From JAWOLE01 sp035263845 (GTDB lineage Bacteria; Acidobacteriota; Thermoanaerobaculia; UBA5066; Gp7-AA6), in the NCBI GenBank assembly GCA_035263845.1, contig DATFQY010000142.1:1-12264 (forward strand): a stretch of DNA of 12,264 nucleotides. Reading direction: 5' to 3'. Position numbers and translations under genes: made by a program. Under the pieces are notes generated by a model. The model was not told the DNA's origin, made no database searches, and worked only from the letters and a program-made list of their open reading frames with translations. Positions 7,085 to 12,264 of this stretch are shown piece after piece; the first letter of the stretch is position 1; the number at the start of each line of letters is the position of its first letter.

Positions 7085-7900
7085 ATGGACGCTTCCTATG
7101 TTCTCGGCCATTCCGAGCGCGAGCTCGGGCGTCTGAACCGGCAGGCGCGGCTCATCGAGCCGATCACGCGGCGGTTCCTCGGCGCCGCCGGGATCGATCC
7201 TGGGATACACGTGCTCGACGTGGGCAGCGGCGCCGGCGATGTCGCCTTCCTGCTGGCGGATCTCGTCGGACCCGGCGGTGAAGTCGTCGGAACAGACCGA
7301 TCCGCGAGCGCTCTCGCAACGGCGAGGCAGCGAGCCGCCGAGCGATCTCTTGGAAACGTCGTCTTCCGCGAGGGAGATCCGGCGGAGATGACGTTCGACC
7401 AGCCCTTCGATGCGGTCGTCGGCCGCTATGTTCTTCTCTTCCAGCCAGACCCGGCGGCGATGATTCGACGGCTGGCCCGAAACGTCCGACCCGGGGGCCT
7501 GATCTTCTTCCACGAGCCGGACTTCGACGGCGCCCGGTCCTCCCCTTCCGCGCCGACTTACGACCGGTGTTTCCAATGGAACGTCGAAGCTCTCCAGTCA
7601 TCCGGCGCGGACGTCCGGATGGGCGCCAGGCTGTTTTCCGCCTTCCTCGCCGCCGGTCTCCCGGCGCCCACGATGCAGCTGGAGACGCTCATCGCCGGAG
7701 CCGCGAACAACACGGGCCCTCTCGACCTGATCGCCGACCTCACCGGCTCGCTGGCCGGCACGATGGAGCGCCTCGGCATCGCGACAGCCGCGGAAATCGG
7801 CCTCGAAACCCTCCACGAACGGATGACCCGCGAAGCCGCCGCCGCCGGCAGCGTGATCCAGGGCCGCTTCGAGATCGCCGCCTGGTCGCGGCTCGGATAA
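7085..7900 (+). CDS. Class I SAM-dependent methyltransferase
   Basis: The product has 271 residues from the ATG at 7085. The N-terminus YVLGHSERELGRLNRQARL is a recurring opener in a family of stand-alone methyltransferases. Motif I is VLDVGSGAGD (43-52), the SAM-binding glycine loop. GEVVGTDRS gives the acidic residue Asp71 for the ribose hydroxyls. FDAVVGRYVLLFQPDP (108-123) is the post-II/motif IV region, and LARNVRPGGLIFFHEPD matches motif VI/beta5. The C-terminal ~110 residues probably form the acceptor-binding cap. The protein is soluble and cytoplasmic. The acceptor cannot be deduced, and no biosynthetic neighbours narrow it. There is no clear Shine-Dalgarno; an in-frame TTG at 7076 would add only three residues. 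It is convergent with the 75-residue gene 12 nt downstream. Confidence 0.92.
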   Translation: MDASYVLGHSERELGRLNRQARLIEPITRRFLGAAGIDPGIHVLDVGSGAGDVAFLLADLVGPGGEVVGTDRSASALATARQRAAERSLGNVVFREGDPAEMTFDQPFDAVVGRYVLLFQPDPAAMIRRLARNVRPGGLIFFHEPDFDGARSSPSAPTYDRCFQWNVEALQSSGADVRMGARLFSAFLAAGLPAPTMQLETLIAGAANNTGPLDLIADLTGSLAGTMERLGIATAAEIGLETLHERMTREAAAAGSVIQGRFEIAAWSRLG

Positions 7901-7907
7901 ACGAAAC

Positions 7908-7938
7908 CCGGGCTATTCCTCTAAACGCAGGAGCCCGG
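7908..7938. terminator. Possible hairpin at a convergent gene junction
   Basis: CCGGGCT (7908-7914) pairs perfectly with AGCCCGG (7932-7938) around a 17-nt loop. It starts just after the methyltransferase stop and overlaps the stop codon of the convergent small gene. No T-run follows; weak support. Confidence 0.25.
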
Positions 7939-8140
7939 CTTCCTCGCACATCTCGACTAACCGGCGGCTCCACCAGCGAGCGCCACCCTCGGACGCCCGG
8001 CGGACTTCCAGCTCAACCATCTCGCGATAGGCATGGAGTCCCCTGAAGAATCCGCCCGCGATCAGCGGGATCGTGGCGGCGTTGCCGATATCGCTTCCCG
8101 ACGGAACGCCGTGACCAGCCTTTTCCGGCACCTTGGTCAT
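7913..8140 (-). CDS. Uncharacterised 75-residue protein
   Basis: The protein runs from the ATG with complement 8138-8140. I recognise no family. The first ~20 residues (TKVPEKAGHGVPSGSDIG) are polar and probably flexible. A short apolar patch NAATIPLIAGGFFRGL is followed by a helical, charged C-terminal half with HAYREMVELEVRRASEG, RWWSRRLVEMCEEAGLL and a closing LRLEE. There is no signal peptide, and the apolar patch is too short for a confident membrane helix. Its case as a gene rests on an excellent Shine-Dalgarno at ideal position and on sitting neatly between convergent and divergent neighbours. The paired tryptophans and amphipathic helix would suit a protein- or nucleic-acid-binding role, but that is speculation. 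It shares a 186-nt divergent region with the PLD-like gene. Confidence 0.62.
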   Translation of the reverse strand: MTKVPEKAGHGVPSGSDIGNAATIPLIAGGFFRGLHAYREMVELEVRRASEGGARWWSRRLVEMCEEAGLLRLEE

Positions 8141-8144
8141 CGCG

Positions 8145-8152
8145 ACCTCCTC
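8145..8152 (-). promoter_or_regulatory. Near-perfect Shine-Dalgarno of the 75-residue gene
   Basis: GAGGAGGT on the minus strand, 4 nt before the ATG at 8140. It selects this start over the in-frame ATG at 8173, whose 11 extra residues would be read through the ribosome-binding site. Confidence 0.7.
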
Positions 8153-8179
8153 GAATCCTGAACCGGGAAACACCCCGCG

Positions 8180-8196
8180 TTCACTGTGAAGTTCAC
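8180..8196. promoter_or_regulatory. Possible operator: TTCAC-T-GTGAA palindrome plus repeat
   Basis: TTCAC (8180-8184) and GTGAA (8186-8190) are perfect inverted arms around one base, and a further GTTCAC follows at 8191-8196. The site lies in the 186-nt region between the divergent 75-residue and PLD-like genes, where an operator would be expected. The rest of that region holds no gene; I could not fix a convincing -35/-10 pair in it. Confidence 0.3.
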
Positions 8197-8314
8197 CGGC
8201 GCGCGAGGAAAGGATTCGCCTCAGCCTCGGTCTTAATCTCGTTTTCAGGCCGGCGCCGCCAATCTGAGAAATCTCTCAAGAAACCATGCCCGCGAGGGAT
8301 CATTCGGGAATTCT

Positions 8315-8322
8315 GAGGAGGT
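8315..8322 (+). promoter_or_regulatory. Strong Shine-Dalgarno of the PLD-like gene
   Basis: GAGGAGGT lies 4 nt before the ATG at 8327. It mirrors the equally strong site of the divergent small gene and fixes the start of the PLD-like protein. Confidence 0.75.
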
Positions 8323-8326
8323 TCCC

Positions 8327-8848
8327 ATGATCAAGATCTCGGTCACCGAGACGGATTTCTTTCTCCCCGAGGACGGCCCCACCGCGGAGAAGAGGTTTCT
8401 CGATCTCTTGAACAAACTTTCCGAAGTCTGGATCTCCGCCTTCGGCTTCACCCTTCAGCCGATGTTCGACGAGCTGAAGAAGGCGGACACCTCCGGAGCG
8501 AAGATCCACCTTCTCCTCGACCACAGCCAGTCCGTCGGCCAGGCCGAGGCGCCGAAGGTCAAGGACCTCGCGGCGCACATGAAGCACGGAGACCTCACGA
8601 TCACCACCGCCGGCATCCACAGCGGCGCCCCGGAGCAGATCTGGCACTGGAAAGGAATGGTCGTCCAGCCGACCGACGGAAAGGAGAAGTACTGCTGGGA
8701 GGGAAGCACCAATTTCTCTCTGAGCGGCTGGCTCCAGGGCAACTCGGCGAGGATCTTCCGCTCGGATACCTGGGCCGGCGTCTTCGTCCACCAGTTCGAG
8801 GCCCACAAGGCCTGGGCCCGGAAGAACGAGCCCCAGTACCAGGTTTGA
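8327..8848 (+). CDS. Short phospholipase-D-like protein with one HxK motif
   Basis: The product has 173 residues with no signal peptide. The C-terminal half carries the PLD-superfamily signature: His107-Trp-Lys109 in IWHWKGMVV, then EGSTNFSLSG at 125-134 matching the usual GSxNxS strand-turn. The N-terminal half has the expected supporting beta strands (VWISAFGF, KIHLLLDHS, LTITTAGIHSG). One HxK means two subunits would be needed to build an active site, as in bacterial Nuc-like nucleases. The canonical spacing is HxKx4D; here position 114 is Gln and the nearest Asp is 117, because of a short QPTDGKEK loop. Catalysis is therefore plausible but not certain. The substrate may be nucleic acid or a phospholipid. 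The gene has a strong ribosome-binding site, and the alpha/beta-hydrolase gene starts 12 nt after its stop, so the two are likely co-transcribed. Confidence 0.85.
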   Translation: MIKISVTETDFFLPEDGPTAEKRFLDLLNKLSEVWISAFGFTLQPMFDELKKADTSGAKIHLLLDHSQSVGQAEAPKVKDLAAHMKHGDLTITTAGIHSGAPEQIWHWKGMVVQPTDGKEKYCWEGSTNFSLSGWLQGNSARIFRSDTWAGVFVHQFEAHKAWARKNEPQYQV

Positions 8849-8860
8849 AAGAATCGCGAC

Positions 8861-9994
8861 ATGGCAAACCTGCTCCTGATCGCAAGCTTCGTCGCCGCGC
8901 TGGCCGCGCCGGGAAAGGCCCCGGCGTCGAAAGGCGAGCTCGTCGCCGTCAACGGCGGACGGCTCTACGTCGAGGAGTGCGGAGAGGGAAAGGCGATCGT
9001 CCTTCTCCACGACGGCCTGCTCCATTCGGTCGTGTGGGACGACGTCTGGCCGGGTCTCTGCGGCCGGTACCACGTCGTGCGCTACGACCGCCGTGGGTTC
9101 GGACGCTCCGACGCTCCGACCAAGGCCTTTTCTCCCGTCGAAGACCTGGCAGGAGTCCTCGAGCACTCCAAGACTTCGCGAGCGGTCGTCGTCGGCTGTT
9201 CGTCGGGAGCGGCCCTGGCGATCGATTTCGCAATCCACCACCCGGAGCTCGTCGAGGACCTCGTCCTCATCGGAGCGGTTGTGCACGGGATGCCTTCCTC
9301 CGTGTTCTTCGACGAGCGCGGGACTCGCAACAACGCCCCGCTCCAGAAGGGAGACGTTCGGGCGGCCGCGAAGAACTGGTCGGAGGACCGCTTCCAGATC
9401 GGCGGCAAGAACGACACGGCGAGACGGAAGATCTTCGAGACGCTCGCCTCCAACCCGCAGAACCTTCGGTACACGGGCGAGTTCGAGCTGCGCTTCAAGT
9501 CCCCGGCGATCGCCCGCCTCGCCGAGATCCACGTACCGACCTTCATCCTCGACGGCGAGCGGGACATCCCCGACGTCCACGCGATGAGCGGGGCCATCCA
9601 GTCGGGAATCTGGGGATCGCGCCGCGAAGTCATCCCGGGGGTCGGCCACCTCGTGCCCCTCGAGGCCCCGGCCGACCTGAATTCCCGGATCGCCGCCTTC
9701 CTCGAGAAGCACGAGGTCGTGGCGGTGCCCCGGGAAACGCTCGCCAGCTACGCCGGCCGCTACGAGATCTGGGGCAGCGCGGCCGAAGTCGCGCTTCGCG
9801 ACGGGCGTCTGACTCTGACACTGCCTGCAGAGAGAGAGCTGCCCCTCTTCCCTTCCTCGGACACGACGTTTTTCCTGATCGTCTGGGGCGAGACCGAGAT
9901 CCAGTTCACGAAAGACGCCGCCGGCGCGGTGACCGGATTCCGGTACCGACAGGGAGGCCAGACCCAGACCGCGAAGCGCCTCCCTGCCGGCTAA
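8861..9994 (+). CDS. Exported alpha/beta hydrolase with C-terminal DUF3471-like domain
   Basis: The product has 377 residues. Residues 1-16 are a short signal peptide (NLLLIASFVAALAA). Residues ~27-285 form an alpha/beta-hydrolase fold: VLLHDGLLHS gives the oxyanion loop, GCSSG at 112-116 is the nucleophile elbow (Ser114), GERD gives the acid Asp235, and VGH gives His263. The complete triad indicates an active esterase- or lactonase-type enzyme. Residues ~292-375 (SYAGRYEIWG, then VALRDGRLTLTLP and FTKDAAGAVTGFRYRQGG) resemble the small beta-barrel DUF3471-type domain more often seen after serine hydrolases of the beta-lactamase family. That makes this a fusion of some interest. It should act outside the cytoplasm. 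The ribosome-binding site is weak, consistent with translation coupled to the PLD-like gene 12 nt upstream. Its stop codon overlaps the convergent phosphoesterase stop by 4 nt (CTAA). Confidence 0.92.
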   Translation: MANLLLIASFVAALAAPGKAPASKGELVAVNGGRLYVEECGEGKAIVLLHDGLLHSVVWDDVWPGLCGRYHVVRYDRRGFGRSDAPTKAFSPVEDLAGVLEHSKTSRAVVVGCSSGAALAIDFAIHHPELVEDLVLIGAVVHGMPSSVFFDERGTRNNAPLQKGDVRAAAKNWSEDRFQIGGKNDTARRKIFETLASNPQNLRYTGEFELRFKSPAIARLAEIHVPTFILDGERDIPDVHAMSGAIQSGIWGSRREVIPGVGHLVPLEAPADLNSRIAAFLEKHEVVAVPRETLASYAGRYEIWGSAAEVALRDGRLTLTLPAERELPLFPSSDTTFFLIVWGETEIQFTKDAAGAVTGFRYRQGGQTQTAKRLPAG

Positions 9995-10752
9995 GCCCCG
10001 GGCGAATAGCGCAGCTCGGCGCGGCCGAACGCTTCCAGCATCTGTGCTTCGGAAGGCGGGGCCAGGACGTAGTGTGCCGCGAACTCCTCGGCCTGCGGGT
10101 AGTCCGTGCGGCGGATCCGATCGGCCGCATCCATCAGGTCATAGTTCGTATGCCGGAGCTCCGCGTCGGGACCGAGCAGGAGCCAGTCCGCGCCCGGCCG
10201 TCCGAACGGCATTCCGACGCTGCCCGCGTTCAGAACCCGGACGCCACCGACCATCCGGTCGAACTGCATGTGCGTGTGGCCGCAGACCACGACGGAAGTA
10301 GCCACGTCCCGAAACACGGGAGCGAGGCGTTTCGCCGGTGTCTTTCTCGTGAAGATCTCGTTCTCGTGCCGCGGCGTTCCGTGACAGAAGAGCACCGAGC
10401 CGACGCCCGGGATCTGCAGCGTCCGCGTCTTCGGCCACGTCGAGATTCGCTCGACGCCGTGTGGACCGATCACTTCGGCCGACCAGCGAATGGCCGCACG
10501 GGCGGAATCGGGCATGGGCTCGAGGTCTCTTCCCTCGAGCTCGGCCAGGACCGCGACCTCGCAGTTCCCCTGAATCGGAAGCACCGCAATGTCCAGGCCG
10601 AAGAGGCGGCCGAGCGTCTCGCGCACCATCGGGCCTGGAAGGACGTCTCCGCCAATTACGATCTGATCTACCTCCGCCTCGCGAACCTCCCCCAGCACCG
10701 CCTCGAGCGCCGGCAGATTTCCGTGGATGTCGTAAAGCGCCGCGACCCGCAC
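9991..10752 (-). CDS. Calcineurin-like metallophosphoesterase (YfcE/MJ0936-type)
   Basis: The product has 253 residues from a GTG start (complement 10750-10752). That start puts the first metal motif at the usual distance from the N-terminus. All dimetal motifs are present in order: DIHGN (Asp8, His10), GGD (Asp36), GNCE (Asn63), CHG (His124) and GHTH (His159, His161). The compact core followed by a tail with LRHTNYDLMDAADRIRRTDYPQAEEF matches bacterial cytoplasmic phosphodiesterases of the YfcE/MJ0936 group. Members hydrolyse phosphodiesters with Mn or similar metals; the natural substrate is usually unknown. The gene lies 8 nt downstream of the three-helix membrane protein and so may be the last gene of the minus-strand run that begins with the molybdopterin oxidoreductase, although its function does not obviously belong there. 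Confidence 0.93.
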   Translation of the reverse strand: MRVAALYDIHGNLPALEAVLGEVREAEVDQIVIGGDVLPGPMVRETLGRLFGLDIAVLPIQGNCEVAVLAELEGRDLEPMPDSARAAIRWSAEVIGPHGVERISTWPKTRTLQIPGVGSVLFCHGTPRHENEIFTRKTPAKRLAPVFRDVATSVVVCGHTHMQFDRMVGGVRVLNAGSVGMPFGRPGADWLLLGPDAELRHTNYDLMDAADRIRRTDYPQAEEFAAHYVLAPPSEAQMLEAFGRAELRYSPGA

Positions 10753-10760
10753 GTATCAGT

Positions 10761-11048
10761 CTAGGGCGTCCGTTGCGGCCTGCGCCGCCGGCCAAACGGC
10801 AGCAGGACCAGGAAGCCGATGAGAAACCACTGGAGGAAGCCCAGGATTCCGACGACGGCCAGGCTGGGGCCGGAAGTGCTCGCGCCGGGGAGGCGCAACG
10901 CCAGGGCGAAGGGGATCAGGAACAGGTTCGCCAGCGCCACCCTGAAGAGCACCGGCACGTCGAGCCTGTTCAGGACGACGAGAAGCTCCAGGCCGACCAG
11001 CACGACCGCGATCGCAGCCGCAATGGTGACCCGCTTGGCCGTCGTCAT
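10761..11048 (-). CDS. Small three-helix membrane protein
   Basis: The product has 95 residues. Three hydrophobic stretches are visible, at about 7-27, 34-53 and 62-86, with a basic tail GRRRRPQRTP after the third that should stay in the cytoplasm. No cysteine, histidine pair or other cofactor-binding pattern is present, so it is not an obvious haem or quinone protein. It is predicted to be in the inner membrane, and I recognise no family. No strong Shine-Dalgarno precedes the ATG (complement 11046-11048). It lies 18 nt after the cytochrome gene and 8 nt before the metallophosphoesterase start, so it is probably part of the same transcript. It could be an assembly or anchoring partner of the redox enzyme upstream, or simply a passenger; the sequence does not decide. 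Confidence 0.72.
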   Translation of the reverse strand: MTTAKRVTIAAAIAVVLVGLELLVVLNRLDVPVLFRVALANLFLIPFALALRLPGASTSGPSLAVVGILGFLQWFLIGFLVLLPFGRRRRPQRTP

Positions 11049-11066
11049 TGGCCGACAGCTTACGGC

Positions 11067-11660
11067 TTACGGGGCGCAGGGAGCGCCGGCGCCGATCCAG
11101 TCCTTGAACCTGGCGACGAATTCGTCGCGCGGGATCGGGACCGGGGCACGGCCGACTCCGGGACTCCAACCCCAGCCGACCAGCGCGTCTTCGGAGACGT
11201 GGCGGATCAGAGCCTCGAAGTTCCTTCCGCCGTTTTTTGCCGGGTCTTTGACGAGCCGGCAGAGGGCGCCGCTCGAGAGGCCGATGAAAACCATCTTGTG
11301 GCCGGGCGGCGGAAGCTTCCAGCTCGGCGCGCCCGGCGGCATGTGCTCGCCCCAGGCCGTGGGCGGATTCGCCGCGCCGTGGCAGGTTGCGCACGTGAGT
11401 CCCGGCGAGCCGTTGCCGTCGGGGCCGCGCCGCACGTTCTGCGCGTGCGGAAGCCCCTGATCGAACTGCAGCGGCGCGTCCCCCGGAATGTGGCAGTTCT
11501 GGCAGCGCGGATGCTGAAGCACCGCCTTCACCGTCTCGAACGCCGCAAGCCCGTCTTCCCTGGAGGCGGGCGCCGGCGCGGTGGCGCTCGAAGGAGTTCG
11601 CGCCGTCCAACCGATCGAGAACGCGATCAGCGAGGCGGCCAAACCCAATCTCCCTTTCAT
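11067..11660 (-). CDS. Exported dihaem cytochrome c linked to the molybdenum hydroxylase
   Basis: The product has 197 residues. A signal peptide covers about 1-28 (GRLGLAASLIAFSIGW core). Two haem c attachment motifs are present: CQNCH at 53-57 and CATCH at 90-94. Possible distal Met ligands are Met108 (in GEHMPPG) and Met123. Cys134 and Cys195 lie outside the haem motifs and may form a disulfide. The context RCQNCHIPGDAPLQ and LTCATCHGAANPP, with the later PPPGHKMVFIGLSS and FKDWIGAGAPC segments, fits periplasmic cytochromes encoded beside isoquinoline-1-oxidoreductase-like enzymes. Its expected role is to accept electrons from the molybdenum hydroxylase and pass them to the respiratory chain. 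The start lies 10 nt after the stop of that subunit gene, with AGGAG just upstream, so co-translation is likely. Haem count and export are well supported; the partner is inferred from position. Confidence 0.9.
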   Translation of the reverse strand: MKGRLGLAASLIAFSIGWTARTPSSATAPAPASREDGLAAFETVKAVLQHPRCQNCHIPGDAPLQFDQGLPHAQNVRRGPDGNGSPGLTCATCHGAANPPTAWGEHMPPGAPSWKLPPPGHKMVFIGLSSGALCRLVKDPAKNGGRNFEALIRHVSEDALVGWGWSPGVGRAPVPIPRDEFVARFKDWIGAGAPCAP

Positions 11661-11670
11661 GGTCTCCTGC

Positions 11671-12264
11671 TCACGTCAGCCGCAGCGGCAGCTTCCGCAG
11701 CCGCTTCTGCGTGCCGGCGAAGACCGCGTTCGCGACCGCCGGCGCGATGGGAGGCGTCCCCGGCTCGCCGGCTCCTCCGGATTTCTCCCGGCTCGGGACG
11801 ATGTACACCTCGATCTTCGGCATCTCGTTCATGCGGAGGATCGGATAGTCGTTGAAGTTGGCCTGCTGGACGCGGCCGTCCTTGAAGGTCAGCTCGCCGT
11901 AGAGCGCGGCGGTCAACCCGAACACGATGCCCGACTCCATCTGCGCGCGCACTCCTGCCGGATTGATGCAGACTCCGCAGTCCACCGCGCACACGACGCG
12001 GTGGACGCGAATCCGATTGCCCTCGGTCGAGACTTCCGCGACTTGGGCCACGAAGCTCTCGAACGACTCGTGCACGGCGAGGCCGCGGGACCTCCCGGCG
12101 GCAAGCGGCGTGCCCCAGCCCGCCTTCTCAGCGGCCAGGTTCAGGACTCCGAGGTGCCGCGGATGGTCCTTCAGCAGACGCCTGCGGTAGGCCAGCGGGT
12201 CCTGCCCGGCGGAGTGGGCGAGCTCGTCGATCATGCTCTCCATCGCGAACGCGGTGTGCGTGTT
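11671..12264 (-). CDS. Molybdopterin-binding oxidoreductase subunit, isoquinoline 1-oxidoreductase beta-like (5' partial)
   Basis: Only the C-terminal 197 or so residues are in the window; the frame is open to the last base and begins NTHTAFAMESMIDELAHSAG, a family hallmark. Other xanthine-oxidase-family signatures follow: VHESFESFVAQVAEV, VVCAVDCGVCINPAGVRAQMESG, a GLTAALYGELTFKDGRVQQ strand pair, NFNDYPILRMNEMPKIEV, and GEPGTPPIAPAVANAVF. The Glu of that last motif (codon complement 11764-11766) corresponds to the catalytic base next to the molybdenum. Enzymes of this group hydroxylate N-heterocycles or oxidise aldehydes using water, working with a small 2Fe-2S subunit and often passing electrons to a c-type cytochrome. 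That cytochrome gene is directly downstream. The Fe-S subunit and any Tat signal would lie beyond the window end. The substrate is not determinable. Confidence 0.93.
   Translation of the reverse strand, partial: NTHTAFAMESMIDELAHSAGQDPLAYRRRLLKDHPRHLGVLNLAAEKAGWGTPLAAGRSRGLAVHESFESFVAQVAEVSTEGNRIRVHRVVCAVDCGVCINPAGVRAQMESGIVFGLTAALYGELTFKDGRVQQANFNDYPILRMNEMPKIEVYIVPSREKSGGAGEPGTPPIAPAVANAVFAGTQKRLRKLPLRLT

Noticed and set aside
8271..8284. TGAGA-aatc-TCTCA inverted repeat as a terminator or operator
   Set aside because: Only five base pairs around four bases, not at a gene end and without a T-run; likely chance.
8300..9712. A 470-codon minus-strand frame across the PLD-like and alpha/beta-hydrolase genes
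   Set aside because: It runs antisense to two genes with intact catalytic motifs and its product shows no fold or motif.
8845..10764. A 639-codon plus-strand frame over the hydrolase and phosphoesterase genes
   Set aside because: Low-complexity Arg/Pro/Gly product crossing two recognised genes in other frames; high GC removes stop codons.
10461..11855. A 464-codon plus-strand frame over the cytochrome region
   Set aside because: It is opposite a cytochrome with two CxxCH motifs and a signal peptide; the plus-strand product is unstructured and Arg-rich.
1..12264. Mobile element or defence island
   Set aside because: No transposase, integrase, terminal repeats, CRISPR repeats or recognisable restriction, toxin or abortive-infection proteins; base composition looks even throughout.

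Overview
The window is a dense, very GC-rich bacterial chromosome segment. It carries genes on both strands with short or overlapping junctions. An outer-membrane TonB-dependent receptor, a lipoprotein, several Sec-type signal peptides and a periplasmic-type dihaem cytochrome c point to a Gram-negative (diderm) organism. The style of the TonB receptor, serine hydrolase and isoquinoline-oxidoreductase-like genes would suit an Acidobacteriota- or Proteobacteria-like soil or sediment bacterium, but that placement is inference. I see no tRNA, rRNA, CRISPR array, transposase, integrase or phage gene.

Layout. (1) 1-1218, plus strand: the 3' part of a GlxA-type AraC regulator, then a VOC (glyoxalase/bleomycin-resistance fold) protein with an N-terminal signal peptide. 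(2) 1265-1693, minus strand: a four-helix membrane protein, divergent from (3) a complete TonB-dependent receptor ending at 4119, then a secreted class-C-beta-lactamase-like serine hydrolase ending at 5734. (4) 5685-7057, minus strand: a small lipoprotein followed by a BtuF-like cobalamin-binding-family protein that lacks a signal peptide. Its 3' end overlaps the hydrolase gene by 50 nt. (5) 7085-7900, plus strand: a class I SAM methyltransferase. (6) 7913-8140, minus strand: an unrecognised 75-residue protein with an excellent Shine-Dalgarno. It is divergent from (7) 8327-9994, plus strand: a short single-HxK phospholipase-D-like protein and an exported alpha/beta hydrolase with an extra C-terminal beta domain. 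(8) 9991-12264, minus strand: a run reading molybdopterin-binding oxidoreductase subunit (cut by the window end), dihaem cytochrome c, a three-helix small membrane protein and a calcineurin-like metallophosphoesterase.

Functional reading. The most coherent unit is the right-hand redox cluster. A molybdenum hydroxylase large subunit sits 10 nt from an exported CxxCH/CxxCH cytochrome, the arrangement expected if the cytochrome takes electrons from the hydroxylase in the periplasm. The TonB receptor and the secreted serine hydrolase may form an uptake/processing pair, but no substrate can be read from the sequence. The rest looks like ordinary accessory metabolism. I found no clear defence or mobile system; the more unusual points are the exported VOC protein, the signal-less BtuF homologue with conserved-looking Cys motifs, the short PLD-like protein and the near-leaderless start of the serine hydrolase.
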